Shown: positions 27,740 through 36,645 of the stretch, one piece after another
Position numbering within the stretch: the stretch's first letter is position 1
How the letters are laid out: each line of letters begins with the position of its first letter
Assembly: GCF_947500985.1 (NCBI RefSeq)
Contig: NZ_CANMTX010000003.1
Span: 248,001-312,000 of the forward strand
From: an uncultured Maribacter sp.
GTDB lineage: Bacteria > Bacteroidota > Bacteroidia > Flavobacteriales > Flavobacteriaceae
Length of the DNA: 64,000 bases
Direction: 5' to 3'
Program-made: the position numbers and the translations under genes
Notes under the pieces: model-generated
The model's input: the letters and a program-made list of their open reading frames with translations, nothing else
Database searches by the model: none
What the model was told of the DNA's origin: nothing

Positions 27740-29095
27740 ATGAGTTCAAATAGAAGAGATTTTATAAAGAAAACGGCAATTGGTGCGGTTGGTGCTACTT
27801 TAGTTGGATCAAGCGCAAATGCAATGACCGCAAAGAGTTATTCTAAAATAATTGGTGCTAATGATCGTATTAATGTTGCAATACAAGGTTTAGGAAGAAG
27901 ATACGGTGCTTATATACCAGCAATAGCCCACAAAAAAAATAATGTAGAGCTTACCTATTTGTGCGATGTCATGAAAAGTCAGCGAGATAAAGCTGCTGTA
28001 GAATTAGCATCTAAAATTAACTACAAGCCAAAACTAGAGAATGATATTCGTAAAATATTAGATGATAAGGAAGTAGACGCCATTTTCATGTCTACTCCCG
28101 ATCATTGGCATGCACCAGGTGCTTGTATGGCAATGCAAGCAGGTAAGCATGTATTTTTAGAAAAGCCCTGTAGCCATAATCCACGTGAAGGGGAATTGGT
28201 GGTTGCTTATCAAAAGAAATTCAACAAAGTGGTACAAATGGGTAACCAACAGCGCTCATCACCAGAATCACAAGAAATTATAAAAGAAATTCACAACGGT
28301 ATTATTGGTGATGTCTATAAAGCAACTGCTTTTTATGTGAGTGCTAGAGGTAGTGTACCTCATCAAACAAAAGCCAATCCACCAGAAGGTTTAGATTGGG
28401 ACCTTTTTCAAGGTCCCGCGCCTAGAAAAGCATATACAGATAACACTTGGGACTATAATTGGCATTGGTACGGTTGGGATTTTGGTACGGCCGAGATGGG
28501 TAATAATGCTACTCATGAACTAGATATCGCACGTTGGGCATTAGGTGTTACTTATCCAGAATATGTATCTGTTGATGCTGGTAAATATCATTATAAAGAT
28601 GATGGTTGGGAAATGTATGATACCATGGAAGCTACTTTTAAATTTGCAGGCAACAAAACCATAAAATGGGATGGAAACAGTAGAGCAGGTTATCATAAAT
28701 ATGGAAATAAATATGGTAGAGGTACTATAATTGACGGTTCTAAAGGTACAGTATACATTGACCGTGGTGGTTATAAACTTTTTGACCTTAAAGGTGGTCT
28801 TATCAAAGAAAATCTTTCTTCTGGCGAAGAAGCCGGTACAGCTCTTGGTGGCGGTGGTGACATGTCAACCTTACATACCGTAAACTTTTTTGATACCATT
28901 CGAGGTAAAGCAGAACTAACATCCCCTATTGATGAAGGAGCTATAAGTCAAATGTTAACCCATTATGCCAATATAGCCTCTAGAATTGATGACTCTTTTG
29001 AAATAGACGAAACCACTGGTCGCATATTTAATAGAGAAGCAATGAAATTATGGTCTAGATCCTATGAGCCAGGTTGGGAAATTAAACCTGTATAA
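27740..29095 (+). CDS. Tat-exported Gfo/Idh/MocA-family oxidoreductase
   Basis: The 451-residue protein opens with a twin-arginine signal (SNRRDFIKK then a hydrophobic stretch to about residue 28). An NAD(P)-binding Rossmann domain follows (INVAIQGLGRRYGAYIPAI), with the conserved EKP lysine (VFLEKPCSHN), and then a C-terminal oxidoreductase domain with GNNATHELDIARWAL. Tat export fits a pre-folded protein with bound cofactor acting in the periplasm. It follows DUF1080 by 5 nt. I infer oxidation of a sugar at C3 for elimination or hydrolysis by the DUF1080 partner; the substrate is unknown. Confidence 0.9.
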   Translation: MSSNRRDFIKKTAIGAVGATLVGSSANAMTAKSYSKIIGANDRINVAIQGLGRRYGAYIPAIAHKKNNVELTYLCDVMKSQRDKAAVELASKINYKPKLENDIRKILDDKEVDAIFMSTPDHWHAPGACMAMQAGKHVFLEKPCSHNPREGELVVAYQKKFNKVVQMGNQQRSSPESQEIIKEIHNGIIGDVYKATAFYVSARGSVPHQTKANPPEGLDWDLFQGPAPRKAYTDNTWDYNWHWYGWDFGTAEMGNNATHELDIARWALGVTYPEYVSVDAGKYHYKDDGWEMYDTMEATFKFAGNKTIKWDGNSRAGYHKYGNKYGRGTIIDGSKGTVYIDRGGYKLFDLKGGLIKENLSSGEEAGTALGGGGDMSTLHTVNFFDTIRGKAELTSPIDEGAISQMLTHYANIASRIDDSFEIDETTGRIFNREAMKLWSRSYEPGWEIKPV

Positions 29096-29207
29096 CTTCT
29101 TCATTTCAATAAGATTAAAGAAAACAAAGTAACAACTACTTTTCTATAGTATTTTAAGAGTAGCTAGAATTATAAAAGTGTAGAAAAATCTAATAGTAAA
29201 TAAACTG

Positions 29208-29234
29208 GATACTATGTTGTGATAACATAGTATC
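29208..29234. promoter_or_regulatory. Perfect hairpin between the oxidoreductase and rhamnosidase genes
   Basis: An 11-bp inverted repeat (GATACTATGTT and its complement) surrounds a 5-nt loop. No T-run follows, so it is a poor intrinsic terminator. It may be an operator or an mRNA stability/processing element dividing the operon into two expression levels. Confidence 0.4.
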
Positions 29235-29272
29235 TAGTACTATTTATCATAAATCAACTTACCGTAAAAACT

Positions 29273-31108
29273 ATGAAAAAGCATATTTGCATATGTCTTA
29301 TGTTGCTATCTATTACAGTAACTCAAGCTCAAAATAGCGATACCGATATAGATTTAAGAACCTCAATTATTAAACCTACTGAGATAAATAGATTAGGAGA
29401 AGATACTTATTTGATAGATTTTGGGAAAGCCTATTTTGGAACAGTTCAATTAAGTAGTTCTATGAATCAAAATGATTCATTGGTTATTCATTTAGGTGAA
29501 AAATTAAATACTGATAATAGGATTGACAGAAAACCAGGTGGGTCTATCAGATATCAAAGAATTGTATTAAGTAATCTTAGTGCAAATACTATAACCAATA
29601 TTGACCTTGTTCCAAACAAAAGAAATACATCCGGAGCCGCAATACTACTACCAGATAGCCTTGGTGTAGTCATGCCCTTTAGATATTGTGAAATAGAAAA
29701 TTTAAAAATACCAATTGAAAATATCGAAATATTTCAAAAAGCGGTACACAATAATTTTAATGAGAAGGCAAGTAGCTTTTCCTCTTCAAATGAAATACTA
29801 GATTCAATATGGAAATTATGTAAACACACAATTAAAGCTACAAGTTTTACGGGCTATTATGTTGATGGCGACCGTGAAAGGATTCCGTATGAGGCAGATG
29901 CCTATATAAATCAACTAAGTCACTATAGCGTAGATAGCCTTTATGCTATGGGAAGAAGAACCAATGCTTACTTCATAAAAAACCCAACTTGGCCAACAGA
30001 ATGGTTGTTACATACAGTACCCATGTTTTATGCTGATTATATGTATACGGGTGATTTGGAACCACTAAAGGAACATTATGAGAATCTGAAATTAAAAACA
30101 TTAATGGATTTAGAACGTGAAGACGGACTCATAACCTCTTCTTCACCAAATCTGAATCAAGATTTGATTCTTAAACTAGGATTTAAAAAACCAGACACCA
30201 AAATAAAGGACATTATTGACTGGCCGCCTTCACAGAAAGATACAGGATGGGAACTGGCCACTGCAGAAGGTGAAAGAGATGGCTATGAAATAGTCCCGGT
30301 AAATACAGTGATTAATTCCTTCTACTATTATAATCTAAAATTGATGAGTGAAATTGCAGGTTTTTTAGACAAAAAAGAAGATGTTAAATTTTTCAAGAAG
30401 AAAGCAGGTATTGTAAAATCTGTTATCAACACTAAATTCTTTGATAAAGAAAAAGGGTACTTTATAGATGGAGAAGGTTCTACTCATTCCTCTTTACATG
30501 CCAATATGATGCCCCTAGCATTTGGTATTGTGCCACAAAATCATAAAAAATCAGTTACAGATTTTATCAAAACCAGAGGTATGGCATGCAGTGTATATGG
30601 CTCTCAATATTTACTGGAAGGATTATATAATAGTAATGAAGCCCAATATGCATTAGACCTCATTACAGAAACAGAAAACGATAGAAGTTGGTGGAATATG
30701 ATTCAAGTTGGCGCAACCATGACTTTAGAAGCTTGGGATATAAAATATAAACCGAATTCTGATTGGAACCATGCCTGGGGCACCGCACCCTTAAACATTA
30801 CTACAAGATATATTTGGGGTATAAAGCCAAAAATAGCAGGTTTTAAGGTTGCCGAAATAAAGCCACAATTGGCTGACTTAACTTTTTCTAAAATACAAGT
30901 ACCTACCAAAAATGGAGTTATCATAGCAACTTTCAAAAAAGATAATAATGCCCATAATTATACTATTACAATACCGAACAACATGACAGCAGAATTTACA
31001 GTTCCCCCAAATTTTATGCTAATTGAATTTAATGGTAAAAAGCTAAAGTCAACAAATAACCTCATCCATCTAAAAAGTGGTAATCACACAATTAAATTAA
31101 AACATTAA
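29273..31108 (+). CDS. GH78-type alpha-L-rhamnosidase, secreted
   Basis: The 611-residue protein has a signal peptide of about 19 residues. Motifs of the GH78 (alpha/alpha)6 barrel include TGYYVDGDRERIPYEADAYI (acidic catalytic region), WPTEWLLHTVPMFYADY, ERDGYEIVPVNTVINSFYYYNL, MACSVYGSQYLLEGLY and SDWNHAWGTAPLNI. It is shorter than many GH78 proteins and seems to have a reduced N-terminal beta-domain set. It would remove terminal alpha-rhamnose, a sugar often found on glucuronic acid in side chains. It is separated from the upstream gene by 177 nt with a hairpin, and it runs into the SDR gene after 4 nt. Confidence 0.85.
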   Translation: MKKHICICLMLLSITVTQAQNSDTDIDLRTSIIKPTEINRLGEDTYLIDFGKAYFGTVQLSSSMNQNDSLVIHLGEKLNTDNRIDRKPGGSIRYQRIVLSNLSANTITNIDLVPNKRNTSGAAILLPDSLGVVMPFRYCEIENLKIPIENIEIFQKAVHNNFNEKASSFSSSNEILDSIWKLCKHTIKATSFTGYYVDGDRERIPYEADAYINQLSHYSVDSLYAMGRRTNAYFIKNPTWPTEWLLHTVPMFYADYMYTGDLEPLKEHYENLKLKTLMDLEREDGLITSSSPNLNQDLILKLGFKKPDTKIKDIIDWPPSQKDTGWELATAEGERDGYEIVPVNTVINSFYYYNLKLMSEIAGFLDKKEDVKFFKKKAGIVKSVINTKFFDKEKGYFIDGEGSTHSSLHANMMPLAFGIVPQNHKKSVTDFIKTRGMACSVYGSQYLLEGLYNSNEAQYALDLITETENDRSWWNMIQVGATMTLEAWDIKYKPNSDWNHAWGTAPLNITTRYIWGIKPKIAGFKVAEIKPQLADLTFSKIQVPTKNGVIIATFKKDNNAHNYTITIPNNMTAEFTVPPNFMLIEFNGKKLKSTNNLIHLKSGNHTIKLKH

Positions 31109-31112
31109 TAAA

Positions 31113-31928
31113 ATGAATTTATTCAATATTGAAAGCAAAGTTATTTTAATAACAGGCGGAGGTGGAATTCTTGGTGGTGAAATGGCAAATTATCTAATAC
31201 AAAATGGTGCTACGGTAGTTATTTTAGATTACCAAGAAGATATCGTCAATAATGCAATAACAAAACTCAAAAAGAAAAGTGATAACGTATCCGGTTTTGT
31301 ATGTAATGCTTTAGATGAGCAAAGCTTAAAAAAGGTATCAGACAAAATAATCGCTCAATATGGAAAAATTGATATCTTAATAAATGCTGCAGGCGGTAAT
31401 ATGCCCGGTGCCACTATTGGTGAAGATCAAACAATTTTTGATGTAAACATTGACCACTTTAAAAAAGTGGTAGACTTAAATTTATTTGGCAGCATTCTAC
31501 CAGCATTGGTTTTCGGTAAAGAAATGGCTAACAATAAACAAGGTGTTATTATAAATATCTCTTCAATGACGGCACAAAGTGCAATAACTAGAGTGGTAGG
31601 CTATTCTGCATCTAAAGCTGCTATTGATAATTTCACCAAATGGCTATCTGTAGAACTAGCAACTAAATTTGGAGAAGGTTTACGTGTAAATGCAATTGCA
31701 CCCGGTTTTTTTATTGGAAATCAAAATAGAAATCTGTTAATTGATCAAGAAACAGGTAATTTTACTGAACGTGGTGATACCATTATAAGAAATACACCAA
31801 TGAAAAGATTTGGTGAAACAGATGAATTAAATGGTACTATTCATTATTTATGTGCCGAAGCATCAAAATTTGTAACAGGTGTAGTTGTCCCTATTGATGG
31901 AGGTTTTAGTGCTTTTAGTGGAGTTTAA
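31113..31928 (+). CDS. SDR oxidoreductase, probable fructuronate reductase (mannonate-forming)
   Basis: A 271-residue short-chain dehydrogenase: GGGGILGGEMA cofactor loop, NAAGG, ISSM with catalytic Ser, and YSASKAA with catalytic Tyr/Lys. It has the insertion PGATIGEDQTIFDV shared by SDR reductases found next to uxuA in Bacteroidota. Its position 19 nt before mannonate dehydratase supports reduction of D-fructuronate to D-mannonate with NAD(P)H. It is a close paralogue of the SDR at 35436-36254. Confidence 0.88.
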   Translation: MNLFNIESKVILITGGGGILGGEMANYLIQNGATVVILDYQEDIVNNAITKLKKKSDNVSGFVCNALDEQSLKKVSDKIIAQYGKIDILINAAGGNMPGATIGEDQTIFDVNIDHFKKVVDLNLFGSILPALVFGKEMANNKQGVIINISSMTAQSAITRVVGYSASKAAIDNFTKWLSVELATKFGEGLRVNAIAPGFFIGNQNRNLLIDQETGNFTERGDTIIRNTPMKRFGETDELNGTIHYLCAEASKFVTGVVVPIDGGFSAFSGV

Positions 31929-31947
31929 TAAATTATAACAAAGAAAA

Positions 31948-33123
31948 ATGGAACAAACATGGCGTTGGTACGGACCAAACGATCCCGTATCATTATTAGA
32001 TATTAAACAAGCAGGTGCAACAGGTGTAGTAAGTGCATTACACCATATACCTAATGGTGTAGTGTGGTCTGTAAATGATATTATGGAGCGTAAGAATATA
32101 ATAGAAGTAGCAGGTTTAACTTGGTCTGTTGTAGAAAGTGTTCCTATTCACGAAAAGATCAAGACCCAAAATGGTGATTATAAGACTTACTATGAAAATT
32201 ACAAACAAACACTCACTAACTTAGGAGAATGCGGTATAGATACTGTATGCTATAACTTTATGCCGGTACTGGATTGGACCAGGACCAATTTAGATTATGA
32301 AATTGAAGATGGTTCAACTGCACTTCGATTTGAAGCTGCTGCTTTTGCAGCATTTGAGTTATACCTCTTAAGAAGACCAGGCGCAGAAGACACTTATTCA
32401 GATTCTCAAAAAGCTGCCGCCAATGAGTATTATAGCAACCTTACCGAAGAAGCTAAAAAGAAATTAATCAGTAATATTATTGCTGGGCTACCTGGCGCAG
32501 AAGAAGGATATTCGTTAGAAGAATTCAACGCTATTTTGGCTACTTATGATGCTATAGGACCAAAAGAATTAAAAGAAAATTTATTCGAGTTTCTATCTGA
32601 AATTATACCTGTAGCAGAAAAATCGGGCATACGTATGTGTATACACCCAGATGACCCACCATTTCCTATTTTAGGTCTTCCTCGTGTAGTCAGCACTGAA
32701 CAAGATATTGTTGATCTTTACAATGCAGTTAATAGCCCAAATAACGGATTAACATTTTGTACCGGATCATTCGGAGTTAGACCCGATAACGATTTACCTG
32801 GTATGATAGAGCGTTTGGGTGATCGAATTCACTTTATTCACCTACGAAGTACTCAACGTGATGCCGAAGGTAATTTTCATGAAGCAAACCACTTAGAAGG
32901 AAATGTAGATATGTTTTCTGTTATGAAGGCACTAATCAAAGAACAGCAAAAAAGAAAAGCTGCAGGAAGAAAAGACATAAGAATGCCTTTAAGACCCGAT
33001 CACGGACATAAAATGTTAGATGACCTGAGAAAGAAAACAAACCCCGGGTACTCTGGCATTGGTAGACTAAGAGGTTTGGCAGAACTAAGAGGTTTAGAAT
33101 TAGGTATTAGAAAAAGTATGTAA
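31948..33123 (+). CDS. uxuA: Mannonate dehydratase UxuA: D-mannonate to 2-keto-3-deoxygluconate
   Basis: The 391-residue protein is typical of UxuA (E. coli 394). Motifs: [72 protein letters not shown] and RPDHGHKM, which together supply the Mn/Fe site and the substrate pocket. It is cytoplasmic and the third step of glucuronate catabolism. It closes the plus-strand operon and converges on the cytochrome gene with a 10-nt gap. No KDG kinase or aldolase lies in this window. Confidence 0.97.
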   Translation: MEQTWRWYGPNDPVSLLDIKQAGATGVVSALHHIPNGVVWSVNDIMERKNIIEVAGLTWSVVESVPIHEKIKTQNGDYKTYYENYKQTLTNLGECGIDTVCYNFMPVLDWTRTNLDYEIEDGSTALRFEAAAFAAFELYLLRRPGAEDTYSDSQKAAANEYYSNLTEEAKKKLISNIIAGLPGAEEGYSLEEFNAILATYDAIGPKELKENLFEFLSEIIPVAEKSGIRMCIHPDDPPFPILGLPRVVSTEQDIVDLYNAVNSPNNGLTFCTGSFGVRPDNDLPGMIERLGDRIHFIHLRSTQRDAEGNFHEANHLEGNVDMFSVMKALIKEQQKRKAAGRKDIRMPLRPDHGHKMLDDLRKKTNPGYSGIGRLRGLAELRGLELGIRKSM

Positions 33124-33133
33124 TCAGTCTAGA

Positions 33134-35368
33134 TTAATTATCAAGTGCTTGAAGTTCTTTTTCTGTAAATTCCATACCAGAAGAAGACTTCACACTTCTT
33201 AATTCTTGTATACGATTAGTGCTTAACCTTTTCGGTTTATCAGAAAAAGCATTTGTTACGTATGATATTATATTGGCTATATCCGTATCTGTTATAGTTT
33301 CATTTCTAATAAGACCAGGCATTGCCAAATTTATATTATAAAGTTCACCATTTACATGGACAGGACCTTCAAGTCCATGTAAAATTATAAGTGCTAGTCT
33401 CTCTGTATTTTTAACGTGTTCAGAATTCATTAAAGGAGGTGCTAAACCTTCAATTCCCTTACCACCGGAACCATGGCAAGATGCGCAAATCTGAAAAAAC
33501 ATTCGAGCACCACTTGTACGTGTATCTTCAGTAGTTTTATCAATTGTAAAAATAGCATTCATCTTATCCGCTTTTTTATCTGAAATAGTTCTTCCCAGTT
33601 TGTTTACAAAAGGAGTATGTTTTAGGCTATCCATTACAATAGCATTAGCATAAATATCAGAATCAACAGCACCTAAACCTGAAATTACAGCCTCTACGAT
33701 GGTTATATTATTTTCTCTTCTATTTAAAATTTCCATCATAAATGGTAAAAAATGCTCTCCATCAATCTTAATCCAACTACCTAATAAACTACCTAAATAA
33801 AGATCTAAACCAATAGTATCACGCTCCAAAACAGTTTTGAATATTGATACAGCTTCTTCTACATTTTCTTTGGTTGCAAACCCTTTTAAAAGTACAAGAG
33901 CATGAGAGGCTACATTTTCATCACTTCTTATAATAACCTCTGTCAAAAATTCAAATGACAATTCATTCCATCCCTCTAACACATACAAAGCATGAATTTG
34001 GCTCCATTGATTATCTCTATTAAGTGCTATCTCTTTAACCTCCTCAATCGAATTTTTAAATTCTTTGTAAACTAAAAAATGTTGAGCTCGGTCACGAATC
34101 CATCCATTATCACTCTTTAATAACGATACCAATTCACTTCCATTTAAAGTATTAAAATCAGGTAGTTTATTACTAGTGGTATTTTTATGAGAAACTTTAA
34201 GTATCCTTCCGAAATTAACGATTGTGTCAAGCTCTTTTTCTTTTGCCTTATCTCTAAGATATGGACTCATATAAGCATGATGACCGATCATACCTCTATG
34301 CATATCAACAATATACATGTTCCCCTCTGGACCATTCTTTAAACTTACGGGTCTAAAACCTTCGTCTGTAGAAGTAATAAACTCCTTTTCTTGCCAGGCT
34401 TGCTTGGCAAGCACTGAATCTCCAGTAAATGATAAAAGTGTTCTTTTAATTAAATTACCCTCAGGAATACAAACAAAAACATTTTCGTCGTACAAACTTG
34501 TAAATTGACCTCCCCTATACACCAATGGACTACAGGCCGCAGTAGCTTTTACCAAAATACTATCTGCATTTAAAACACCCTTAGCATAACCTCTATTTAC
34601 AGATCCTGCAAAAACTGGATATACCCTTTGATCAGTGGTTAGTAATTTATCTACACTAGATTTCGGAGTAAAATATTTATTATTAATTAACGTATTTGGC
34701 AGTACATAATCTCCCAATAATATTCTAGAGTTATCATTGTAATACAACCTGCCAAAATTATCATGGGTTATACCCCATTGACCTCTAAAAGTAGTCGGTT
34801 CTTTTTCCCAAATTCCGGCTTTTCTTCTATACCTAAAATTAGATTTAGCATTATAAATCCAATTATCAATATTCAGTTCTAATCCGTTTGGTTGATGTTC
34901 AGGATTACCTTCTACGGCATAAATAGAATCTACCAATACTTTATTAGTAGGCTTATCGTCTTCAATATCGACATACCATAAATATGGTGGCTCTGCATAT
35001 AACAACCCCCCGTATACGTGTGCCAAGGCACGTGGCATCACCAAGCTATCTAAAAACACTTTTGAATGGTCTGCAATACCATCTTCATCTAAATCTTCTA
35101 AAATAACGATACTACCAGTTGCATCTTCTTCACCTGAGCCCTGTAAATCGTCCATATAGCCAGGCATTTGCACAACCCAAACTCTACCAGTAGCATCAAA
35201 ATCTATAGCAACCGGGGCCTTTAGTAAAGGTTCTGCCGCCAAAATTTCTAAATTAAAGCCATCTTCAATAGTATATTCTTTAAGTGACACCGTAGTCTCA
35301 TTAAATGTGGGCTCACAAGCAAACAGAATACAACTAATAAAGAAAACTAAGAAAAGCCTAATGTGCAT
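33134..35368 (-). CDS. PVC-type multidomain lipoprotein with HEAT repeats and cytochrome c
   Basis: About 744 residues. The ATG at 35368 (not 35419) starts a lipoprotein signal (MHIRLFLVFF ... ILFACEP). Domains: an N-terminal beta-propeller of the membrane-bound dehydrogenase type (FDATGRVWVVQMPGY, NGLELNIDNWIY, NGPEGNMYIVDMHRG), HEAT-like repeats (about 410-570), and a C-terminal cytochrome c with haem motif CASCH and a distal Met candidate (LAMPGLIR). It may accept electrons from a periplasmic sugar oxidation. It sits between the two SDR genes of the uronate pathway, 16 nt downstream of its SDR neighbour. The substrate is unknown. Confidence 0.85.
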   Translation of the reverse strand: MHIRLFLVFFISCILFACEPTFNETTVSLKEYTIEDGFNLEILAAEPLLKAPVAIDFDATGRVWVVQMPGYMDDLQGSGEEDATGSIVILEDLDEDGIADHSKVFLDSLVMPRALAHVYGGLLYAEPPYLWYVDIEDDKPTNKVLVDSIYAVEGNPEHQPNGLELNIDNWIYNAKSNFRYRRKAGIWEKEPTTFRGQWGITHDNFGRLYYNDNSRILLGDYVLPNTLINNKYFTPKSSVDKLLTTDQRVYPVFAGSVNRGYAKGVLNADSILVKATAACSPLVYRGGQFTSLYDENVFVCIPEGNLIKRTLLSFTGDSVLAKQAWQEKEFITSTDEGFRPVSLKNGPEGNMYIVDMHRGMIGHHAYMSPYLRDKAKEKELDTIVNFGRILKVSHKNTTSNKLPDFNTLNGSELVSLLKSDNGWIRDRAQHFLVYKEFKNSIEEVKEIALNRDNQWSQIHALYVLEGWNELSFEFLTEVIIRSDENVASHALVLLKGFATKENVEEAVSIFKTVLERDTIGLDLYLGSLLGSWIKIDGEHFLPFMMEILNRRENNITIVEAVISGLGAVDSDIYANAIVMDSLKHTPFVNKLGRTISDKKADKMNAIFTIDKTTEDTRTSGARMFFQICASCHGSGGKGIEGLAPPLMNSEHVKNTERLALIILHGLEGPVHVNGELYNINLAMPGLIRNETITDTDIANIISYVTNAFSDKPKRLSTNRIQELRSVKSSSGMEFTEKELQALDN

Positions 35369-35435
35369 GAACTTTAGAATAAAGTTGAAAAAAAAATAGA
35401 TTTTAAAGGTGCCAATCATCTAAAGACTGAAGAGA

Positions 35436-36254
35436 TTATACGCCTGAAAATGAAGTGAATCCGCCATCTACATCAAAAATGCTTCCGGTCACAAAACTAG
35501 ATGCATCACTTAAAAGATAATGTACCATACCATTAAGCTCAGATGCATCACCAAAACGCCCCATTGGGGTGTTTTTAATTATACTATTTCCTCTTTCTGT
35601 AAATGAGCCATCTTCATTGGTTAATAATCGTCTATTTTGATTTCCAATAAAAAACCCCGGAGCCACTGCATTTACTCTAATTTTATCGCCATGTTTAGAG
35701 GCAAGTTCGTTAGCCAACCATTTGGTGAAAATATCTACCCCGCTTTTAGCCATTGAATACCCTAAAACTCTTGATATAGTCTGCTTTGCCGCCATAGATG
35801 AAATATTAACAATAGAACCATAACCTTGCTCTACCATTAATTCGCTCAAAATAACCGAAGGAATAACCGTACCGAATAAATTAATATCCACAACTTTTCT
35901 GGTGTCAGCCATAGTTATATCTCTAATTGTCTGGTCAGGTTTCAATGTTGCTCCAGGTATGTTACCGCCTGCAAGATTAACTAGACCATCTAAATGCTCA
36001 AATTCTTCTTTAATTTGATTTTTCAATTTAGTTAACTCCTCTTCATCCATTACATCTACTTTAAAAATAAATGTACTACCAGAAACAAGTTCGTTTAATT
36101 CGTTTTGCTTTTTCTTTAATTTATCTATCGACCTACCTAACAAAAGAACTTTTGCTCCATTTTCGGCTAAATATTTTGCAATTGAGCCTCCTAAAGTTCC
36201 TGTACCTCCAGAAAGCGCATAGTTTTTATCTTTTAAAGACAATAATTCGTTCAT
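35436..36254 (-). CDS. SDR oxidoreductase, second fructuronate-reductase-like paralogue
   Basis: 272 residues from the ATG at 36254; Met9 of the longer frame aligns with the family start (MNELLSLKDKNYALSGG). SDR signatures: GGTGTLGGSIA, NLAGG, ISSM and YSMAKSG. The end VDGGFTSFSGV matches the paralogue's IDGGFSAFSGV. The two copies may differ in cofactor or in preferred keto-uronate, or this one may be the inducible or constitutive spare. It precedes the cytochrome lipoprotein in a two-gene minus-strand unit. Confidence 0.87.
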   Translation of the reverse strand: MNELLSLKDKNYALSGGTGTLGGSIAKYLAENGAKVLLLGRSIDKLKKKQNELNELVSGSTFIFKVDVMDEEELTKLKNQIKEEFEHLDGLVNLAGGNIPGATLKPDQTIRDITMADTRKVVDINLFGTVIPSVILSELMVEQGYGSIVNISSMAAKQTISRVLGYSMAKSGVDIFTKWLANELASKHGDKIRVNAVAPGFFIGNQNRRLLTNEDGSFTERGNSIIKNTPMGRFGDASELNGMVHYLLSDASSFVTGSIFDVDGGFTSFSGV

Positions 36255-36645
36255 TCTTATATTTTTTATCAATTTCAATAAGATTTAGACCTCTAAAAAA
36301 GAGGTAAATCCACCAGTAATTTTTGTTAAGGCAAGTTAAGAGATTTCTTAAAAATGACCCCTACTGTTTGTTTATTATAACAAATACTTAAGTGTTTATT
36401 TCTAAAGCACATTATTCATGTAAAAACTAAATTTTTACTGCCTTTTTAATCAAAATGAAAATGGTAATAAAGAAATACTCAAATTTTCGATTTTATCGAT
36501 AAACCAGTATTATCTCATTGAACCACAACAAATAAATCATTTTAATTAAGAGAATCATAAAAATTTAGATCCAAATACAAATATCACAAATTGACAAAGA
36601 GATTTCTATTTCTCCCCTGTAACTTTGCAAAGACAATTTTGGACA
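36255..36645. other. Intergenic region with possible SDR gene remnant
   Basis: This 391-nt AT-rich gap holds the EamA promoter and a palindrome TTTATCGATAAA (36492-36503). On the minus strand at about 36286-36321 there is a short open stretch ending GGFTSFLEV-stop. It closely resembles the C-terminus of the adjacent SDR (GGFTSFSGV-stop) and may be the relic of a deleted tandem copy. Confidence 0.45.
36620..36627 (+). promoter_or_regulatory. -7 box of the EamA gene
   Basis: TAACTTTG fits the Bacteroidota consensus TAnnTTTG exactly and lies 18 nt before the ATG at 36646. It also shows that the upstream in-frame TTG at 36625 is not a translation start. Confidence 0.6.

Noticed and set aside
36492-36503. 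TTTATCGATAAA as another LacI operator
   Set aside because: It lacks the TG...CA ends and fixed AA/TT positions of the family pattern; an ATCGAT core is frequent by chance in AT-rich DNA.
36625-36645. TTG start seven codons upstream for the EamA gene
   Set aside because: It lies within the TAACTTTG promoter box, so it could not be in the mRNA.
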